DNA from: Carnegiea gigantea
Taxonomy: Eukaryota; Streptophyta; Magnoliopsida; Caryophyllales; Cactaceae
Assembly (NCBI GenBank): GCA_029747015.1
Contig: JAKOGI010000001.1
Location: forward strand, 3,917,501-3,981,500
Reading direction: 5' to 3'
DNA: 64,000 nt
Shown here: one piece after another, positions 57,735 through 64,000 of the stretch
Layout: the number at the start of each line of letters is the position of its first letter
How positions within the stretch are numbered: the stretch's first letter is position 1
Made by a program: the position numbers and the translations under genes
Notes under the pieces: generated by a model
Told to the model about the DNA's origin: nothing
What the model saw: only the letters and a program-made list of their open reading frames with translations
Databases searched by the model: none

Positions 57735-60286
57735 TGTGATGATTAGGAATAATATCTGCTAATCAAGTTTGCTTAGTAAAAATTCTACTAATTAGCTAAT
57801 ATAGGTTTTTTTTTTAGGGGGAGGTATGGGCTACCATAGGAAATGGTTTTTCAACCCATCCATACACCTATTCTACTACCCCCCATGCCCTATTGCTTTT
57901 TCCCATTTGGACAAGCAAGAAAGACATGCTCTAACAAAAAACAAAAAAAAAAAAAAGAATGATGATGAAGAGAAGTGGGGTGGCCAGCTATTGCTAGTAA
58001 AGGGGGAGGGCAAGAGTTAATTTTTTGGTTGCTTTTCACACTCCTCTTTTCACCTTTCCTCTAGTATTTTCCCACTTTACCAAGCAAGAAAAATTAGAGA
58101 GAGAAAGAAGAGAGTGCTTAGTGATAATTTTACTCAACCAACTTCCTTTGGAATTTTTCCTAAAGATCAAGGGATTAAAAGGAGATTAAAAAGCTACTTT
58201 AAGGTGTAGGTTCTCTTAATCCCTTATATGAAAATTAGTTTTAAAGTTAAAATATTTTATTATGATGTATGATTATGTTATTAATTTACAAGAGTTAGAT
58301 TGTCTCTTTAAATATTTAGTTTATTTTAAAAGTGATATTTTTAAGTTATGCATGCCATATCTTACTAAGATATATGTCATGATTGTTGAGATATATTCTT
58401 TAAAGTTGCTTTCCTAAGTTATCTTGTATAAATGATAATATTAGTAAATATTTTAGTTAATGGTTATGAATAATAGCCTTGGTATGATGTTATGGACGAT
58501 GAATTAGAATGATGAAGTTACTTGCTTTTCTTGCTAGACATGTAGATTATGATTTTGCAATGTTAAAAAAAAAGTACATGAAGTATTATTGAGTTATATG
58601 TTATGGTATTATTTTTGTAATTGATTCTCGTGTGGGTTGTGATATTAAGAGATATTTTAGAAGTTGATTGAGTTAGTGAGGTTTGACATGGTTTTTTGGA
58701 TAAGTTAAATAGTTAAAGTATACTCTTGAAAATTAGACAAATATGTACAAAGGAAATGATAGTTTAGCATTGTGATAAAATTATGTATGTACTCTTGATG
58801 TGGTGGTGGTGTAATATTATGCTTGAATAAAATAAGAAAAAAATAAAATTTGACAATAGAATCCCCAAGCTTTTGAAGAAAAAAAAATGAGAAATTGTTA
58901 GTAGTTAAATGATGGGTTATTATTTGATTGTGTGAGGAAAAAAAAAATACACACAGTCGAGGCATAATAATAACAACATCCGTGCACCCAAAAAAAAAAA
59001 GAAAACAAAAGACTATGAAGTCGGGTTGGTACACTTGAGCAAGTAGTATTTTATCTAATAATTGGTGTGACCTTAAAGTAATTTTTTTTAGCACATGTTG
59101 TTCACAAAAAAAGAGGGGTCATAGTTGAAAGATTATTTTTATGGGTCCCAAGTATCCTTTTAATTCGGTTGAGAATGAATGAAAATTATTAAGATTTGTA
59201 CATAGCGTCGTGTGACCCTAGTTTGATACCAAAGAGCGTATGCGCTTTTAGGTTGCAAAGCCACTAAGTTTGATTTTTAGGTGTCAGACTTGAGTAAACT
59301 AGCATCTAAAGGGACAAGCCGTTATGTATGTCCAAAGTGGGGATTTGTCGGCAGATTCCGACTAAAGTCTAAATTTTCACCTAGCAGCAGATTCCGCAAT
59401 GGCAGATTCCACATAATGGCAGTTTCCACTCAGAAAGGTGGCAGTGTTTTACCCTAAAGAGAGTATAAATTTTCCCATCACTTAGACCTTAGTCCTCTTG
59501 GGTAGACAGTCTGTTGGTCAAGGTCATTTCCAATCTCACTTTCACTTGTACGAGAATTGATTTTGGTGAATAGTGGACATTTAACAAGTTTCTAGTCCAG
59601 AAGAAGTTTGGATTGTGAGAAAAAATCTATTTATGTCAAAAATGTGCGCATGTCCTTTCTTTTAGCTTCTCAGGCCTATTTATGTTGTTCATCGGGTTTT
59701 TAATAATGCATTATTTGTACTCAGGAAAGAAAAATTTGTGATGATTTGAAAGATTTATGTATTTGTGATAATATTATTATTAATACTACTATTGGTACTA
59801 TGACTTGTTGTGTGTAAAAACTATTTTGGTTTTGAGAGGCGAGAACTCCTACTGAGCTGTGATTGCTCACCCCCTTCCAAAATTTTCCCTTTCAGATTCG
59901 CGGCAAGATTAAGGTAGGTGGTAAGATGTGTCTTTTGAAGACCGATGCATGGATTTGAAGATGTACCTTTTGTAACTTGCATGCATTGCCTTTATGTATT
60001 TGGAATGTAATGTAACATTAGTAAGACGTAATATTTTGGTGCATGTAGTAGATGCTCTGAATCGGCCTCGGTGGCCTTCCACCAAGATTTACATATTTTG
60101 TTATGTTATTTGTGACGGGGGTTTTGAGGACCCCATTGTAGTATAAGGTCGTATCAACCAGGAAGCTCGTTGTTTGGGGGGGAAAAAAAATCCGCTATTA
60201 AAGAAGAAGTGTCGTATAATTAGCCTTAAGAGTCTTTTCAAAGGACTTGGCGATGTAATATTCTTACCATGGGGCAGGGTGTTACA
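57735..60286 (+). repeat. 3' LTR, uninterrupted (2,552 bp)
   Basis: The complete LTR copy, which shows the sequence of the 5' LTR before the CACTA insertion. Ends GTTACA against the ATTTC duplication. Confidence 0.94.
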
Positions 60287-60819
60287 ATTTCTTTCACCCG
60301 TTTTTGTGAGTTGTAAATTGTAATTGTAGGATTTATCCTATACAATATACATATTACAAATTTCGTATATAAATAATTATTATCAAAAATGTAGACATCA
60401 CTGTTTTTTTTTTTAATATAGAATATCACAGTAATTTTACATACACTAAATGAGTAAATAATGGGATGTTGACAGTTGAAACATGCATTTCTAGACTTCA
60501 TTGAAATAATTACTATAAAAATCACCTTAATAGTGTAATTTTCACCTGTCAGATATTATAGGTGAAAACTTTCATTATTAAACTTGATCCATGGTTTTTA
60601 AGTTTTAATTTTTAATTACCTTGTTTTCCAGTCAAATTAAACTTGTAAATAATTTTAAAAAATCCTTCTTAGTGTGTGAAGAAATACTACAAATAAAAAT
60701 TCTTAAAGACCTATAAAATAAATTAAAATTTTATAAGACATTGAATGGAACAAGCTCAGATTTATCGAGGTAAGTATGGAACTCATTCCCCTTTGATGTT
60801 GCACATTATGATTATACAA

Positions 60820-62110
60820 ATTACAACGCTGCGTGGAGACATATGGGATTGGCTAGAGTGGCCTCTAAATTCAAAGAAGATCTAACATGGAAAATATGGA
60901 ATGGGCGCACAATTCGATTGCTTGAAGACAGGTGGTGCAACAATGAAAATGTATGGCTACGACCATGAGTAAACTCTACTCCATGGGAAGACCATCTTAT
61001 ATCTGCTTTGTTTAACGAATCCAAAATAGGATGGGATACATGAAAACTTCGATCCTTGTTTTCCGGACAAAGTGTTATGGAATATCCTCTCGCATAATAT
61101 TTAGGCCAACAGAGAAAACTGATAGGTTAGAATAGGGCCTAAGTAATAATGGGGAGTATAATGTCAAATTGGGTTATGGATGGTTAATGAGGTGCACTAA
61201 AATTAATACTGAACCCAAAGCAGCCAAAATGTGGAAAGTATTATGGGCTGTTCAGATTCCAACTCGTTGGAAAATCCTAATGCGAAAGATCTTTTACAGC
61301 TCCCTTCTAACATGAAGTAATGGGCGCATTAGAAAGATACGATGGAGGTACAACTGTCTGCCGTGGGACAATTCAGAAGAGTCGACCCATCGCCTATTCA
61401 GAGATTGTTAGTTATTCAATCTACTCTAGTGGTCCTCGCCCTTGGCAATCAATTTTGATGCTAATCCAATGGTTCCTTGGACCCAATGGATTTATGGTTG
61501 GGTACTTTTGCTGAACCGAATTAGTAACTCAAATCACATGGGCGTAAGTATTTTTGTAGGGGTATTATGGAGTATTTGGATCTTTCACAATCAAATTATT
61601 TTCAAGACTGCTCCCAGGAACCCATCGAGAACGGTGGAAAATGCTGCAAAATAGGTTACGCACACTATTGAGTTGCACAGTTCAGGCTGATAAGGATTTT
61701 TGAGATCACCCCATCTCAATCGACAAGGTCAGTAGGCAAGGATCATGAGTCGTGACATGGGGGCACAATAACTTGCATCCTCAAATTATCATCCAGATTG
61801 CTAGTGTATGGACTAAAAACCAAAGATGGGCAAGGGTCGCCATTCAACCGAGGAGAGGTGATTCGACTGGAATGACATATCAAGATAAAATGATCTGTAA
61901 CTCAAGAATGGTCGCCACAACTCTGGCACTGGATAAGTCTTTAACCCTTGCGTTCCAATAAAGACTGTTGACAATTGAAATGTGGACAAACAGCTTAGTG
62001 CTAGTACGTTATTTAATTGAGAAAAATGCTATCCAAGTAGACATTTATTTGATTTTGGATCAATGTTTTTCTTTTAAACATAACTTTTCGAATTGTAGTT
62101 TTACGAAGGT
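60820..62110 (+). pseudogene. Decayed LINE fragment (RT tail, zf-RVT, RNase H trace)
   Basis: The plus-strand frames read AAWRHMGLARVASKFKEDL, then WKIWNGRTIRLLEDRWC (about 60,830-60,945), the segment after the RT core in plant L1-like elements. Near 61,200-61,400 come LWAVQIPTRWKI and THRLFRDC, matching the zf-RVT region. The following 600 bp could be a degraded RNase H part. Stops and shifts are too frequent for a full reconstruction. No poly(A) or target duplication found. It is more decayed than the LINE at 22.5 kb. Confidence 0.7.
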
Positions 62111-62350
62111 ATATAAGGGTCAGATCCAATTGACTATAAACTTAGGCTCGGTTCTTTTCATGTTATATTGCCAGTGTGGAATGTGAAAGAGTGGGAAGAA
62201 GTAGGTAAAAGTGGGTAGCAGTGATTTATTGTATGTGGAAGTGTGAAGGCGTGCGAAAAAGTGGGTGAAAGTAATAAGAAGTGGGATGGAGATGGAGTGT
62301 TGATATTAATTAATTTCTTTTGCATATTAAAGAAATATGATTTATGTTTT

Positions 62351-63905
62351 GCACTGGTAACCAAAAATTTATTATTCATGACAGAAATTGCAGATGTGTT
62401 TGTTTTTTGTGTAGTAAAAAAAATGCTATATTTATTGCATTGGTGACCAAATATTCGTTGTTCATGACACAAATCGTAGAAATATTAATTTGATGGTCTA
62501 TTTTTGAATTTTTTTATTTTTGCATTCTTAACCAAATATTCATTATTTATGACACAAATTCATTATGTGTGATAGCAATTTCAGATGTGTTATTTTTTTG
62601 TGTATTAAATAAATATATTTTTAATTTTTGCGTTGTTAACCAAATATTCGTTATTTGTGACACAAATTACAAATGTCTTATTATGGTGGTGTATTTACAA
62701 AATTTAATTTTTTTGGTCCTTAACTAAATATTAACTATTCGTGACACAAATTGAAAATATATTAATTTTTTTATGTACGTGGAAGAATTTTTTTTAAAGT
62801 TTTTGCGTTGTTAACCGAAAATTTGTTATTCGTGATAGTTATTGTAAATATATTATTTTTTTTTTCTGTATTCATGAAACATTTATATTATTTGCATTAC
62901 ATAAAGAAAAAGCTATAAAATAAAATAACAATAGCATGTCTTACCCTTATCCAAATACAATCTTGAGTTCTTGACACAGTATCTCAAAAAATCTACCGCC
63001 CCCCTCAATAACATTCAAAACACTTTACTTGTTTCTCAAACCTCTTGTATGGTTGCTATAGAGTCGCCCTCGTCGCCTATGGTATGTGCCGCTGGACCGT
63101 GGTCGATGTTTTGCCTGGGTTACTGTGTAACCGTCATCACTCAGAACTGCTGCTAATCACATTTGACTACTCGCATGTGTTCAATTTGTGTTTGTCTGAC
63201 GCTGCTACCCACCGTCAACTACTCGCCGCCAACTGTTACTCATCGCCGAAACGTCGACGTCCTTCCCCGAGCACAAACTGACAGCTCGCTGTCGTGAGGT
63301 TAGTAGATCTGGTGGTGGCTTTTTTTTTTGAATTATCGGAAAAATTAGTACATAAAAAATAATTATTTTTTCAATATACAAAAAAATCTATAATTTGTCT
63401 CACAAACAACGATTATTTGGTTAACGAGCAAAAAAAAAAAAATCTCTTCAATATACAGAAGAAAAAACACATGCAATTTGTGTCACAAACATTTGGTTAA
63501 CATTGCCCCCAAAAAAAATCTCTTCAATATACCAAAAAAACATCTGCAATTTATGTGATGAATAACGAATATTTGGGTAACAATACAAACAAAAATAAAT
63601 ATCTCTTCAATGTTAAAAAAATATATCTGTAATTTATATCATGAATTACAAACAATGCAAAAAAAAGTATCTCTTCAATGTGCGGAAAAAAAATATCTGT
63701 ATGTATGTCACGAATAACGAATATTTGATCGCCAATGCATAAAAAAAAATCTTCACTAAACGGGAAAAAAAAAGTTGCAATTTGTATCATGAATAACTAA
63801 CATCTACATAACAACACAAAAAAAAAAAATCTTAATTATACAGAAAATATAATTCATCTGCAATTTGTGTCACGAATAATAAATATTGCTTAACAACGCA
63901 AAAAT
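62351..63905. mobile_element. Foldback-like element: inverted arrays of an 85-bp tandem repeat
   Basis: Six direct units begin at about 62,351, 62,437, 62,522, 62,630, 62,715 and 62,805. They share GCGTTGTTAACCAAATATTC and then GTGACACAAATT. From 63,361 to 63,905 about seven units of the reverse complement follow (GTGTCACGAATAACGAATAT and then TTAACAACGC), period about 80 bp. The arms face each other across a spacer at about 62,900-63,355, which is GC-richer and contains short frames. Inverted tandem arrays around a core are the architecture of foldback-type and some Mutator-like elements. Ends and target duplication were not found. The right side may extend past the window. Confidence 0.65.
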
Positions 63906-64000
63906 TAAAAAAAATATTTAGTTAATTATAATTATAATACTCATATACATAATTACATAAATTAGACAAATATTATCAAAATATGAAAAGTAGTAGTAGT

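Larger units (their letters stand above)
31997..60286 (+). mobile_element. Ty3/gypsy chromovirus-like LTR retrotransposon (host of the nest)
   Basis: The element is bounded by the perfect 5-bp duplication ATTTC (31,992-31,996 and 60,287-60,291). LTRs of about 2.6 kb begin TGTGATGATTAGG and end TGTTACA. Without the inserted CACTA it is about 11.2 kb. Order is 5' LTR, initiator-Met primer site, extra upstream frame, gag, protease, reverse transcriptase, RNase H, integrase, chromodomain-like tail, polypurine tract, 3' LTR. This domain order and the C-terminal tail fit the Tekay/Del type of chromoviruses. Coding is riddled with stops, so the copy is dead. LTR copies differ by roughly 1 in 15-25 positions where I compared them by eye. 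Confidence 0.93.

Overview
The window is nuclear DNA of a flowering plant, most likely a eudicot. It is AT-rich, has one recognisable intron-containing host gene, and is otherwise filled with plant transposable elements: MITEs, LINEs, a CACTA transposon and Ty3/gypsy LTR retrotransposons. No bacterial-style operons, tRNA or rRNA genes or CRISPR arrays were seen. The species cannot be named from the sequence.

Host gene (4.5-9.3 kb, minus strand). A four-exon GROWTH-REGULATING FACTOR gene encodes a 544-residue protein with a QLQ domain, a WRC domain and a miR396 target site. Intron 2 carries a 406-bp G-rich MITE. A 12-codon upstream ORF overlaps the start codon. The region to its left (1.5-4.3 kb) holds only a gene-like leader and a broken, unrecognised reading frame.

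Intergenic part (0.4-31.9 kb). This is a mosaic of non-autonomous DNA transposons. Many have 3-bp TAA/TTA-type target duplications (PIF/Harbinger-like). Two have perfect 8-bp duplications (hAT) and one has a perfect 9-bp duplication (Mutator-like). One PIF/Harbinger-like group is filled with degenerate 'TTGAAGTTG'-type minisatellite. The same stretch holds a solo LTR (17.5-19.8 kb), a 5'-truncated L1-type LINE (22.5-25.2 kb) and a TRIM-like remnant (30.1 kb).

Nested cluster (31,997-60,286). A Ty3/gypsy chromovirus-like (Tekay/Del-type) retrotransposon with ATTTC target duplications has a CACTA (En/Spm-type) transposon inserted in its 5' LTR (34,111-51,216). The CACTA contains two further insertions. 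One is a complete gag-plus-protease-only LTR element (35,433-43,510; GAATA duplication, tRNA-Asp-type primer site). The other is a 5'-truncated RTE-type LINE (46,939-47,655) with a perfect 16-bp duplication, which splits the transposase gene. All the larger coding regions have stops, frameshifts or insertions, so none looks autonomous. The solo LTR at 17.5 kb belongs to the same family as the gag-only element.

Right end (60.3-64.0 kb). A decayed LINE fragment is followed by a foldback-like structure: about six 85-bp repeats on one side and about seven inverted copies on the other, flanking a GC-richer core. It may continue past the window edge.

The window is therefore a gene-edge to heterochromatin-like transition: a small-RNA-regulated developmental regulator beside MITE-rich DNA, then a layered retrotransposon nest.
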